From: Anaerolineae bacterium
Lineage (GTDB): Bacteria; Chloroflexota; Anaerolineae; 4572-78; J111
NCBI GenBank assembly: GCA_020433785.1
Contig: JAGRCC010000831.1
Location: 1 to 27,398 of the forward strand
Direction of reading: 5' to 3'
DNA: 27,398 nucleotides
This document shows positions 16,201 to 23,800 of this stretch, piece by piece (position 1 is the first letter of the stretch; every line of letters begins with the position of its first letter). A program made the position numbers and the translations under genes. The notes under the pieces are model-generated. The model had not been told where the DNA came from, made no database searches, and worked only from the letters and a program-made list of their open reading frames with translations.

Positions 16201-18870
16201 CTGCCCGGCGGCCAACCCATTGGCGGGGCTGAAACGCCATTTCGCACCTCGTCCACAGGTTATTTAGCCGGCCGAGACATGCTCAATGAGGATGATGAAC
16301 TCATAGCGCTGCGTCCAATCACGGTAACGGACAAATTTACCCTTTACCACACCAGCGCCGCTCCCACCCAAACGGGCTTGGGTAGCCATACCGTAACCTC
16401 GGGTGGCGTACAAACCCTGACCGTTACCACCGAAAACCCCCTCCTCCTCTTTGATCTTGATGTTTCTCTGGAATGGGACGCGAGCAAAGACCCTTCTTAC
16501 CTGACGCTGCTGAAACAGAACCTGGCTAAAACTTCTAAGGCACTCTACGATTGGACCAACGGCCAGGTCGCTCTGGGGCAGGTGACCGTGTACCAAGCCC
16601 GTGACCACTGGAATGAGGCTGATATCCGCATCTTCGCCTCAAATCAAATGCGCCCCGTTGCCAATCGAGGCGGCATTGTCACGGAAACCACGGTATTAAA
16701 TTTCACTGAACCGCTCACTTTTAGCTCTGGTGAGATTCGTCTTGGTCCGACTTGGAACCGTTATGGCGAACCGGAGCCGATTGGCGACGATTGGCCCAAG
16801 GTGCTGGCTCACGAACTGGGCCATTACGCCCTCTTCCTGGAAGATACTTACTTGGGCCTGGAGGAAAACACCGGCCTACTCATCCCGGTTAGCAGTTGCA
16901 CCGGTACGGCCATGACCGATCCCTACGATGATGTCTCCAGCGAGTTTCGCTACCATGACGCCAATTGGGATTTAGAGTGTGGCGAGACGTTGGCCGAAAT
17001 GTCCGACTGGGAACTAATCGAGCAGATCTACCCGGCTTTGCACCAACCCCCGCCGGAAAATATTGGACCAGCGACCATGCCCTTTGTCTTCACCCAAATC
17101 GAGATCAAGCTGGCTCCCGCTCACCCCGCCCCACTATTGGATGATGACACTGTGGTCGTTGAAGACGCCGATTTGCATGACGGGCGGGCCTACTTGATCC
17201 ACCCCGGTGAAGGCATGGTTGATCTGGGCCGACCCGCCTTAGATTCAATCCCGGCCCGCGGCGCTCACGAGGGGGATAAATTATGTATTTTTGCAACGGA
17301 GCATTTTGCTTGTAGTGACCTTCATAATAGCGAGCCGGCTAATCTCACCCCGCAATCGGCCTGGCAGCCTGACATTGTGTTGACTCCGGTCAACACAACG
17401 ACCTTGAAAATCATGGTCGCTGATGGGAGCCATGATACCCTAAATGTCACGCTCTATCCTAACGGCGCAGAGCCACAGAACGAAATCATAACGGCCGGTG
17501 AGGAGGAACCCCTTATTTTGAATCAACCGGCCGTTGAAGTCCTGGTGGACATCGTTGGCAATGATTCATCTGAACGAGTCGTAACCGGCTATACTTTAGG
17601 GGCTGGGCCCGGTCGCAAGCGCGGCCACGGCGGACCTGGACGGAAGCGGGGGCATGGCGGGCCATTTAGCAGCGGAGATGGCGACGTTGTCCTTTATCCT
17701 CCCCAAAATCTGCCCGACGACGTTTTTATGACTTTGCAGTTAGCAACGACTCTGCCCGATCTTCCATCGGGCTTGCAGGCTATTGGCCAGGCGTATTACG
17801 TCCGACCCAGTGCCCCCGTGGCCGACTACTCAGCAGCTAGCCTGACCTTTCAGTATCTTGGTCTGGACGTATTGCTTGCCGGCGGACCACAAGGTGAAGA
17901 AAACCTGGCCGTGCATTATTGGGACGGCAGCGCCTGGACACGTCTGGACACAAGTCTTAACAAAGATCAGAACTTCGCCTCGGCGCCGCTGCCGGGTCCC
18001 GGACTATATGTGCTGACCGTGGGTCGGCTGTCGCCAACGATTAGCAGCGTCTCGCCGACATCAGGTATTAGTGGCTTACCCCACACCCTGACGATTACGG
18101 GGGTTAACTTCCTGCCGCCGCTGGCAGTGTCCCTGCAAGGCGATCTTGACAGTCAGGCTTTAACCGTCACCTCAGCCAGCACCCAAACCCTTGTGGCGCA
18201 GACCCCTATCAGTTTATCGGCTGACCTGTATGACCTGGAACTAACGAATTCCGGTGGGTTGACAACCACGCTGCCGGCTGCGTTTGCCCTATACACAGCG
18301 TCGTCGCCCGGCGTATGTTTCTTTGACGACTTCAAGAGCGGGTTAGGCCGCTGGACAGTTACCGGCGACTGGGATATTGTGCCTCTGGCCGATAGTCGGG
18401 AGGCTGTGACCGATAGCCCCGGTCACCCTTACCCCAGCGCCGAGGCAGGATCGACTCTGACCACGACGATCACTTCGGCTAGTTTTAATCTGGCGGAATG
18501 TGGGTCGTCGCTCCTGCATTTGCAACACGACTATGAGTTGGTGACTGGGGATCAAATAATTGTGGAGATTTCATCCGACGATGGTGCTAGCTGGCAATCG
18601 CTGGCTACCTACCAAGGCCGGGCGACTCAAGCTATTGCCCTAGCAACCCAAGCTGACGAATGGCAACAGGTGCAGTGGCAAACGCTCGAGTTGGATTTGG
18701 CTGAGGCCAGCATCCCCCTCGATACGACCAGTGCGCGACTACGATTTACACTGCAAGTGGACGATTTCGCGAGCGCCAAGGGCTGGATTATCGATGAGGT
18801 GAGCGTAGGATCTTCAGCGGCTACCTCGGCTCCATCAAATCAACATTTCCTACCGCTCCTTGTCAAATAA
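13219..18870 (+). CDS. Giant exported FG-GAP/VCBS protein with HExxH metalloprotease-like domain
   Basis: The 1883-residue product starts at GTG 13219, with AGGAGG 8 bases upstream. A long signal region (to about 62, ending VKAQ) is followed by fourteen FG-GAP repeats (about 118-807; pattern AWGDYDGDGDLDLAVGN) with calcium loops, enough for two seven-bladed propellers. Then come a fibronectin-like stretch (about 850-960) and a carboxypeptidase-regulatory-like segment (VRVVDENNEGVSDALVY, about 976). A peptidase-like domain has HELGHYALFLEDTY (His1198, Glu1199, His1202, Asp1209). The spacing to Asp1209 recalls CLCA-type HExxHx6D sites. A duplicated basic motif lies at 1463-1480, an IPT/TIG domain at about 1603-1695, and a MAM-like jelly roll (1700-1870). 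The end is FLPLLVK. Probably a surface-bound adhesin-protease. Whether it belongs functionally with its CHAT and anti-sigma neighbours is unproven. Confidence 0.9.
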   Translation: MSHLKGKPKSASGENYSHQSRPMLLSGAYKLTLSLASGICAVIFLGVILSVSTEPQPVKAQVESRPRPPLAAIVQAGSAATQTETSLTEGQTQAAVDALGGNLFSLAWSSVQPGGSRIAWGDVDADGDLDLATGGLPARLYSNKKGILTSTPTWLPDEYEPGLFGGWTDLNQDTYPDLIVATPDYALKLSRLKVYFNQEGRVITSAAYSIVVSDIIWSMAWGDQDGDGDPDLAVGTNGSNKLYRNDNGILTASPVYTFPGSNNTEDLAWGDYDNDGDLDLVLGNRRNDNTPDGKSQLFRNDGVVGGVPKMTLVWEWGETDNTSSVAWGDVDGDGDLDLAVGHREFQRTQIFRNDGVVEDIPQMTLAWFSNELDHTVDLAWGDYDSDGDLDLAVANAGAFPGAPDRLYQNRSEVGGPPQMKLVWSSAETDDTISIAWGDYDGDGDLDLAAQGQLNRLYRNETVVLASDAAFATTEVTDIAASTAWGDYDRDGDLDLAVGNGCDDSGTCYPNRLYRNDNGTLTPSAVYATTETDYTFSVAWGDYDGDGDLDLAVGNYGQPNRLYRNDGGSLTPSAVYFTDEADWTTSVAWGDYDGDGDLDLMVGNRGQPNRLYRNDGGSLTSSAVYTTTETGWTTSVVWGDVDGDGDLDLAVGNNGQPNRLYRNDAGVLTPSAVWSSDEVDATFSVAWGDYDGDGHLDLAVGNWGPNRLYHNDGETLATTAQWSSVEADITFSVAWGDYDGDDDLDLAVGNTLHVPNRLYRNDGIDSGSLTPSAVWSSDISDPRTSWTTSVAWGDVDGDGDLDLAAADGCLTGYLWYCRDNIYQPFPTVVYYNLRDARSSPKSVPLVRVNRPGANANFYSAQEIWSGPTIAITYTLSHPASDPVRLIRASYSPDGGGHWLPATATNTLTQNLTTSPTGEDYVYHWDTSASGFFGQSDNVVFRIEAVPTTINRPNSVPGPYLYGRYASDTFPFRVRGTQVRVVDENNEGVSDALVYRLPGGQPIGGAETPFRTSSTGYLAGRDMLNEDDELIALRPITVTDKFTLYHTSAAPTQTGLGSHTVTSGGVQTLTVTTENPLLLFDLDVSLEWDASKDPSYLTLLKQNLAKTSKALYDWTNGQVALGQVTVYQARDHWNEADIRIFASNQMRPVANRGGIVTETTVLNFTEPLTFSSGEIRLGPTWNRYGEPEPIGDDWPKVLAHELGHYALFLEDTYLGLEENTGLLIPVSSCTGTAMTDPYDDVSSEFRYHDANWDLECGETLAEMSDWELIEQIYPALHQPPPENIGPATMPFVFTQIEIKLAPAHPAPLLDDDTVVVEDADLHDGRAYLIHPGEGMVDLGRPALDSIPARGAHEGDKLCIFATEHFACSDLHNSEPANLTPQSAWQPDIVLTPVNTTTLKIMVADGSHDTLNVTLYPNGAEPQNEIITAGEEEPLILNQPAVEVLVDIVGNDSSERVVTGYTLGAGPGRKRGHGGPGRKRGHGGPFSSGDGDVVLYPPQNLPDDVFMTLQLATTLPDLPSGLQAIGQAYYVRPSAPVADYSAASLTFQYLGLDVLLAGGPQGEENLAVHYWDGSAWTRLDTSLNKDQNFASAPLPGPGLYVLTVGRLSPTISSVSPTSGISGLPHTLTITGVNFLPPLAVSLQGDLDSQALTVTSASTQTLVAQTPISLSADLYDLELTNSGGLTTTLPAAFALYTASSPGVCFFDDFKSGLGRWTVTGDWDIVPLADSREAVTDSPGHPYPSAEAGSTLTTTITSASFNLAECGSSLLHLQHDYELVTGDQIIVEISSDDGASWQSLATYQGRATQAIALATQADEWQQVQWQTLELDLAEASIPLDTTSARLRFTLQVDDFASAKGWIIDEVSVGSSAATSAPSNQHFLPLLVK
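13573..15637 (+). repeat. Fourteen FG-GAP/VCBS coding repeats
   Basis: The unit core AWGD(Y/V)D(G/x)DGDLDLAVGN recurs fourteen times. The central copies have a period of 49 codons (147 bp; starts at 14830, 14977 and 15124). Units 9-11 are most alike at DNA level, with the linker PNRLYRNDGG(S/V)LTPSAV almost unchanged, which points to recent tandem expansion. Unit 2 (TDLNQDTYPDL) is the most divergent. Confidence 0.9.
17605..17664 (+). repeat. Duplicated GPGRKRGHG motif in the giant protein
   Basis: Copy 1 (17605-17631) and copy 2 (17632-17658) each encode GPGRKRGHG, followed by a third GP at 17659-17664. Seven of the nine codon pairs differ by synonymous changes, so the peptide is kept while the DNA has drifted. 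The segment is a very basic loop in an otherwise acidic protein. Confidence 0.85.
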
Positions 18871-18874
18871 GAGT

Positions 18875-18917
18875 TAAGTTCAATGCGGCAAGGTCACCAG
18901 TAGCCGCATTGAACTTA
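18875..18917. terminator. 15-bp inverted repeat between convergent genes
   Basis: TAAGTTCAATGCGGC (18875-18889) and GCCGCATTGAACTTA (18903-18917) are perfectly complementary around 13 bases. It begins 5 bases after the stop of the giant gene, and its left arm contains the TGA of the minus-strand zinc-finger gene. No long T run is present, so it is either an imperfect bidirectional terminator or a 3'-end barrier. The right arm lies in the codons for the last residues (about LSSMRLL) of zinc-finger protein B. Confidence 0.7.
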
Positions 18918-19608
18918 GCTGGTCAGCAAGCAAACCGGTAAAGAGTACCTCACCCTGGGTATTGGTGACTTGGACTTGGGCAGCGTCGCCTGCCCACAAG
19001 GTTACCTGCACCCCGGAGAAGTCACCAAAGCGATCCGTTAAGATTACATCCGCCTGAAGGCTACATCGGTTTGGGTCATTCGGATCCTGCACCACAATCA
19101 GATGCAGTGCAAAATTAGCGCCGGCAGGCGTGAAGTCCGCTCGACCTAGAACTGATGAAGCCGACAAACCACCCTCGCTCATTAGGCCGGCCAGAGCGGG
19201 CGCTCCCGGAAAAGATTTCTCCAGCGTCGGCAATAAAAGCCATAGCCGGCGCCACCGGTCTGTTTCTTGCTCAAGCCAAGCTCGCCCCTGATCCAGGGCA
19301 ACCTCGTACCAATTGGGCGCCGGCGCCGGCGGTGACGCCAGGCTGCTGCCTGGGTTTGGCGCAGCCAAAGGCTCATTCCCCAAGAACTCAACCAGCAGAC
19401 TCAACTCTGCTTGACAGTGCGGGCAACGGGTTAAATGAGCGGCAACATCGGCTTGCTGCATTTTGTCTAATTCTCCCAAGTGATACTCGCCCAACACCAT
19501 TGTATCGGGACAGTCTTGGCGGTACAAAGCGGTAAGGAGATGACTATTCAGTTTTTCCTCATCAGGAAGGTCATTAATGTTCATTGGATGATCACCCTGA
19601 TGGGGCAT
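18880..19608 (-). CDS. Zinc-finger anti-sigma-like protein B with C-terminal beta-sandwich
   Basis: ATG at 19608 gives 242 residues and places CPDTM at residue 33, exactly as in paralogue A at 9908; AAGG lies upstream. ATG at 19584 is an alternative. The order matches A: CPDTMVLGEYHLGEL, the zinc site His58-x3-Cys62-x2-Cys65 (HLTRCPHC), a helix (LDQGRAWLEQETDRWRRLW), a variable Pro/Ala linker, and a beta-sandwich ending (DRFGDFSGVQVTL...QGEVLFTGLLADQL...MRLLVTLP). The C-terminal 55 residues are the part most alike between the paralogues. There is no membrane helix, so it is a soluble factor. The gene follows the sigma gene with a 48-base gap on the same strand, the usual sigma/anti-sigma order. 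Anti-sigma activity is inferred from zinc motif and position. Confidence 0.85.
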   Translation of the reverse strand: MPHQGDHPMNINDLPDEEKLNSHLLTALYRQDCPDTMVLGEYHLGELDKMQQADVAAHLTRCPHCQAELSLLVEFLGNEPLAAPNPGSSLASPPAPAPNWYEVALDQGRAWLEQETDRWRRLWLLLPTLEKSFPGAPALAGLMSEGGLSASSVLGRADFTPAGANFALHLIVVQDPNDPNRCSLQADVILTDRFGDFSGVQVTLWAGDAAQVQVTNTQGEVLFTGLLADQLSSMRLLVTLPH

Positions 19609-19656
19609 TTCTTTAGCCTTACCTTTCGATAAGGACAAGATGCAATTTTACTCATG

Positions 19657-20349
19657 TTATCGTAAGATCTCGCGCATAGCTTTTAGTTTAGGGTGGCGCT
19701 GTAATCGCCTGAGAATGTTTCGTTTGATTTGGCTAACATCAGCAACTGTAGGGAACAATTCTGGATGTCGGGTCTGAATTTGTCGCGGCGGCAAATCATA
19801 CACCCAGCTTTCCTCAGCCACCAGCGTTTCCCGTTTATCTTGGATCGTCTCGGCCAAGGCTTGCTTCAGCTCCTCAAGCCAAACCGTGCGCTCTGCGGTG
19901 CTCGTGGCATTTGTCTCGGAAGTCGACTGATCGTAATCGTTTAAGGCGACGGCTGCCATTAGGGCATCTTTTCGTTTTCTTCTCAAGTAATCTTCGATTA
20001 CACTAACCACACACAGCTTCAAATACTGCAAACATTGACCCAACTTATCAAATTGCCGGCTGTTATGCGACTGACGTCGATACTGCCACATTCGAGTGAA
20101 AACTGCATTGACAAAGAAAGCGGTCTCTTCTCCTGTGTCAGCAAAGCGATTGTAATGCAAAACCCAATGGGTTACCAGGGGGTGGTACTGATGATAGATA
20201 ATCTCCCAGGCAGCCTCATCTTGCTCATTTAAGGCTCGGCGAAAAAGCTCAAGGCAGTAAGCCTCATTAGCCTGGTGTATTTGCCGGTAGCGCTCGCGCT
20301 CGGCCTGGCAGCGCTCGGCAAGTTGGGAATTTGTTAGCGATTCGACCAT
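19657..20349 (-). CDS. ECF-like RNA polymerase sigma factor
   Basis: The product has 230 residues. The start ATG at 20349 has AGGA 9 bases upstream and a promoter 19 bases away. An N-terminal helical extension precedes a sigma region 2-like segment (about 45-125: AAWEIIYHQYHPLVTHWVLHY, ETAFFVNAVFTRMWQYRRQ, then LQYLKLCVVSVIEDYLRRKRK). A linker rich in Ser/Thr/Asn (about 137-155) leads to a C-terminal part (about 170-225; LPPRQIQTRHPELFPTVADV, then QIKRNILRRLQRHP) with helix-turn-helix character that would read the -35 element. Region 4 departs from classic ECF sequences, so it belongs to a divergent group. Zinc-finger protein B is encoded directly downstream and is its probable inhibitor. Confidence 0.8.
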   Translation of the reverse strand: MVESLTNSQLAERCQAERERYRQIHQANEAYCLELFRRALNEQDEAAWEIIYHQYHPLVTHWVLHYNRFADTGEETAFFVNAVFTRMWQYRRQSHNSRQFDKLGQCLQYLKLCVVSVIEDYLRRKRKDALMAAVALNDYDQSTSETNATSTAERTVWLEELKQALAETIQDKRETLVAEESWVYDLPPRQIQTRHPELFPTVADVSQIKRNILRRLQRHPKLKAMREILR

Positions 20350-20367
20350 GGTTAGTTATCCTATAAA

Positions 20368-20396
20368 GTTATAACTCATGAGCCGTGGATCTGCAA
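20368..20396 (-). promoter_or_regulatory. Promoter of the sigma/zinc-finger B operon
   Basis: On the minus strand TTGCAG (20396-20391) and TATAAC (20373-20368) are 17 bases apart. Transcription would start about 12 bases before the ATG, leaving a very short leader. The housekeeping-type boxes suggest basal expression rather than self-activation. Confidence 0.65.
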
Positions 20397-20566
20397 AGAT
20401 TAGCCGTCTTGAGGCCCTGCGTTGGGCCGGTAATTTTTTAGAACAAAAAAACCTTTATCTCAATTGACTATTCCTCACAACCTAAGCCAAGGGATTTACC
20501 AATTTAGCTCGACGAACCTGGGAGAGTGGGGGGATCTGGTTTTGCTCGACTCCCGGCCGGTGCCCG

Positions 20567-20580
20567 AGAGTGATCACTCT
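20567..20580. promoter_or_regulatory. 14-bp perfect palindrome, candidate operator
   Basis: AGAGTGATCACTCT reads the same on both strands. It lies in the gap between the sigma operon and the SARP-type regulator gene. The remainder of 20397-20683 shows no open frame worth calling. A dimeric regulator site is possible, but no partner is known. Confidence 0.4.
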
Positions 20581-20683
20581 GTGGAGCCGTTCGCAAAATA
20601 GCCTTAGTATATTTTGTAATTCGAAATATGAATTGTGAAATGAAGCACGAGTGTGAGTTAGTATCGACCAATATTTAAGGCGT

Positions 20684-20734
20684 AGTATAGCGCACAGACG
20701 CAGGGAGAACGCAAGGAGAACGCATCGTTTGGAG
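20684..20734 (+). promoter_or_regulatory. SARP-type operator: three ACGCA repeats at an 11-bp period (copy 1)
   Basis: ACGCA starts at 20698, 20709 and 20720, with GGAGA-type spacers, so the three copies lie on one face of the helix. They end 4 bases before the -35 box TTGGAG at 20729. Direct repeats at about 11 bp next to or over a -35 box are the known arrangement for Streptomyces antibiotic regulatory proteins. The 51-bp element recurs with three mismatches at 24707-24757. The gene just downstream encodes a BTAD/SARP protein, so autoregulation is likely. Confidence 0.7.
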
Positions 20735-20757
20735 CAACCCGTCTGCTATACTATAAT
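20729..20757 (+). promoter_or_regulatory. Promoter of the SARP-type regulator gene
   Basis: TTGGAG (20729-20734) and TATAAT (20752-20757) are 17 bases apart. The -10 matches the consensus fully while the -35 does not, as expected for an activated promoter. The leader then carries a small upstream frame (20797-20865) with its own GGAGG site, overlapping the start of the main gene. Confidence 0.75.
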
Positions 20758-20812
20758 ACCGGATACTGATGAGGCTATTTATGGGAGGATAACCCAATGA
20801 AGGGGGAGACAG

Positions 20813-23800
20813 ATGAGTCGACTGTCGATCACGTTGCTCGGACCGTTTCGGGTCAGGTTGGATGACACACCGGTGACTCGGTTTGAGTCCGACAAAGTGC
20901 GGGGGCTGCTGGCTTACCTGGCCGTCGAAGCCGACCGACCACATCATCGCGAGGCTTTGGCCGGGCTCCTGTGGCCCGATTTCCCCGAGCGCTCGGCCCG
21001 CACCAATCTGCGGAATGCCTTAGCCCAGTTGCGCCAGACCATCGGCGACCACCAGGCGTCGCCCCCCTTTCTGCATATCACCCGTCAAACTATCCAATTT
21101 AATCGTACCAGCAACCACTGGTTGGATGTGGCTGCCTTTGAGCGCTTGCCACGGTCCCGGTCCGTCATCGAGCCGTTGGAGGAAGCGGTGGTCTTGTACA
21201 AAGGTGCCTTTCTGGAGGGGTTTTCGCTGGCCGACAGCGACCTGTTCGAGGAGTGGGTGCTGCTCAAGCGCGAGGAGTTGGGACGGCAAGTAATCAGTGC
21301 TCTGTTGCGGCTGGCGGACCATTATGAGCAGCAGGGGCAGTATGAGCCAGCCTTGGCTCACGTTTGGCGGTTGGTTGAGTTAGAGCGATGGCACGAGGAG
21401 AGTTACCGCCAACTGATGCGACTGCTGGCCCTGAGCGGTCGGCGAAGCGAAGCGTTGGCTCAGTATGAGACCTGCCGGCGCATTCTGTTGGCAGAACTGG
21501 GGGTCGAAGTAACCCTGGAGACCAAACTGCTGTACGAGCAAATTCGGGACGGACAGCTTGGTTCCGAAGTCGTTGCCTCGGTGACCGATAGCGTAGTGAC
21601 GAACGCGGCTGCGTCGGTACCCTTGCCCGCTTCCATCCACTCGCAGCCTGCACTCCCCGTTGTGGCTCGCGATGGGCAGTTGGCTCAGTTGGATCGATTT
21701 CTCAGCCGGACCTTGGCTGGTCAGGGTGGCGTGATCTTCGTCACCGGCAACGCCGGCAGCGGCAAAACCACCCTCATCCAGGCCTTTGCCCGCCAAGCCC
21801 AACAGCGCCGGCCGGAGTTGATAGCGGCTGGGGGGTACTGCAATGCCTACACCGGTCTGGGCGACCCCTACCTGCCCTTCTGCCAGATCCTGCGGCTGCT
21901 AACCGGTGATTTTGAAGTCAGGTGGGCCTTGGAGGCTATAACCGAGGCAGAGGCCCAGCGCCTGTGGCAACTGTTCCCATTTATTGTCCAGACTTTGATC
22001 AGCGCCGGGCCGGATTTGGTGGATACGTTTCTATCCGGACGGAACCTGATGGCCCGAGCCAGCGCCTACGCCGCCGAGCGAGACCACTGGTTTGAGGCAT
22101 TACAGCAGTTGACGCAGCGCAAACAGGCTCAGACCGGTACCCCCAGCCCCCAGCAAAGCGCCCTATTTGACCAAGTGGCGCGGCTGCTGCGAGCCGTGGC
22201 CCGCACTCGGCCTCTAGTGCTGATCCTGGATGATTTGCAGTGGGCCGACGCCGGCTCGGTTAGTCTGCTGTTCCATTTGGGGCGGCAGTTGCGTGGTGAC
22301 CGGGTTTTGATCGTGGGCGCCTTCCGGCCGGAAGAAGTGAGCCTGGGGCGCGACGGGGCACGCCATCCCTTGCAGCCGGTGCTCCACGAGTTGCAGTTGG
22401 CCTTGGGCGACATCACTATCGCCCTGGACCAAGGCGGTGACCGAACCTTTGTACCGGCCTACCTGGCCAGCGAACCGAACCGGCTGACTGAGAGCTTCCG
22501 GGCGCAGCTCTATCGCATCAGCCGGGGCCATCCGCTGTTCACCATAGAACTGCTGCGCGATATGCGGGAACGGGGTCATCTGATCCAGGATGAGACGGGC
22601 CATTGGGTGGAGAGCCCGACCCTGGATTGGACCCGCCTGCCAGCACGGGTCGAGGCAGCCATCGCCGAGCGAATGGGACGGCTGTCGCCGGAATTGCGAC
22701 AGGCATTGAAAGTGGCCAGTGTGGAAGGCGAAACCTTCACGGCTGAGGTGGTGGCCCAGGTGCAGGACGTGGCCGCCCACCAACTGGTGCGGCAGTTCAG
22801 TGAGGTGTTGGAGCAGTTGCACTATCTGATTAGCAGCCAGGGCAGTCGGCGGCTGGGCCGAAACCGGCTGTCGCCCTATCAGTTTCGGCACAACTTGTTT
22901 CAAACGTATCTCTACCACAGCCTGACCGAGACTGAGCGGGTCTATTTGCACGAGTTGGTCGGGCTGGAGTTGGAGCGACTGCACGGACCGCAGAGTCAAG
23001 AGATTGCCGGCGAGTTGGCCCGTCACTTCGAGGCAGCGGGGTTGACCGACAAGGCCATCCCTTATTTTCGTCAGGCTGGCGACCGGGCCATGCTGCTCTC
23101 GGCTCACGAACTGGCCATTGAGCAGTATCGCCGCGGGCTGACTTTGCTAGAGCAGTTGCCCGACACCCCGGAGCGAGCCCAATTGGAGTTGGGTTTACAA
23201 TTAGGGTTAAGTTCACCACTCATCGCCACCAAAGGTTTTGCTGCGCCGGAGGTGATAAAGGTCTTTGCCCGAACGCAGGCGCTCTCTCAACAGATGCTTG
23301 GGAGTTCAGTTGGTTCGCCTGAACTTTTCCCAACGCTGTTCTTTATCTTTAACAATTACTTCGCCCAAGGTAACTACCACACTGCCCGTGAGTGGGCCCA
23401 GCGGATGTTTGACTATACCAAAAACAGTCAACGGTTACACTTTCATACGTTGGCTGGCTGCTTGTTGGGCAGTACCATTCTCTTTTTAGGTCAGTTTACA
23501 ACAGGTCTGATGTATCTTGAGCAGGTGCTGAATCAGCATGACTCCCAGCCAAGTGAGGCCTCACCCATAATTTCCATGTTTTATCCCAGATCGCTGGCAC
23601 TTATCTACTCTGCTTGGTTGTTAAGCTGGCTCGGTTATGGTGATCAGGCTCGTCATCGCAGCCAAATGGCTATCGCTCTGGCTCGTCAATTGGACCAGCC
23701 CTATAATCTGGCTCATACACTGGCTGTAGCCGGATTGGCAGTCCATTTAACCCTAAAAGATTGGGCGGCGGTTCAAGCCTATCTTAAGGAAGTTAGGGCT

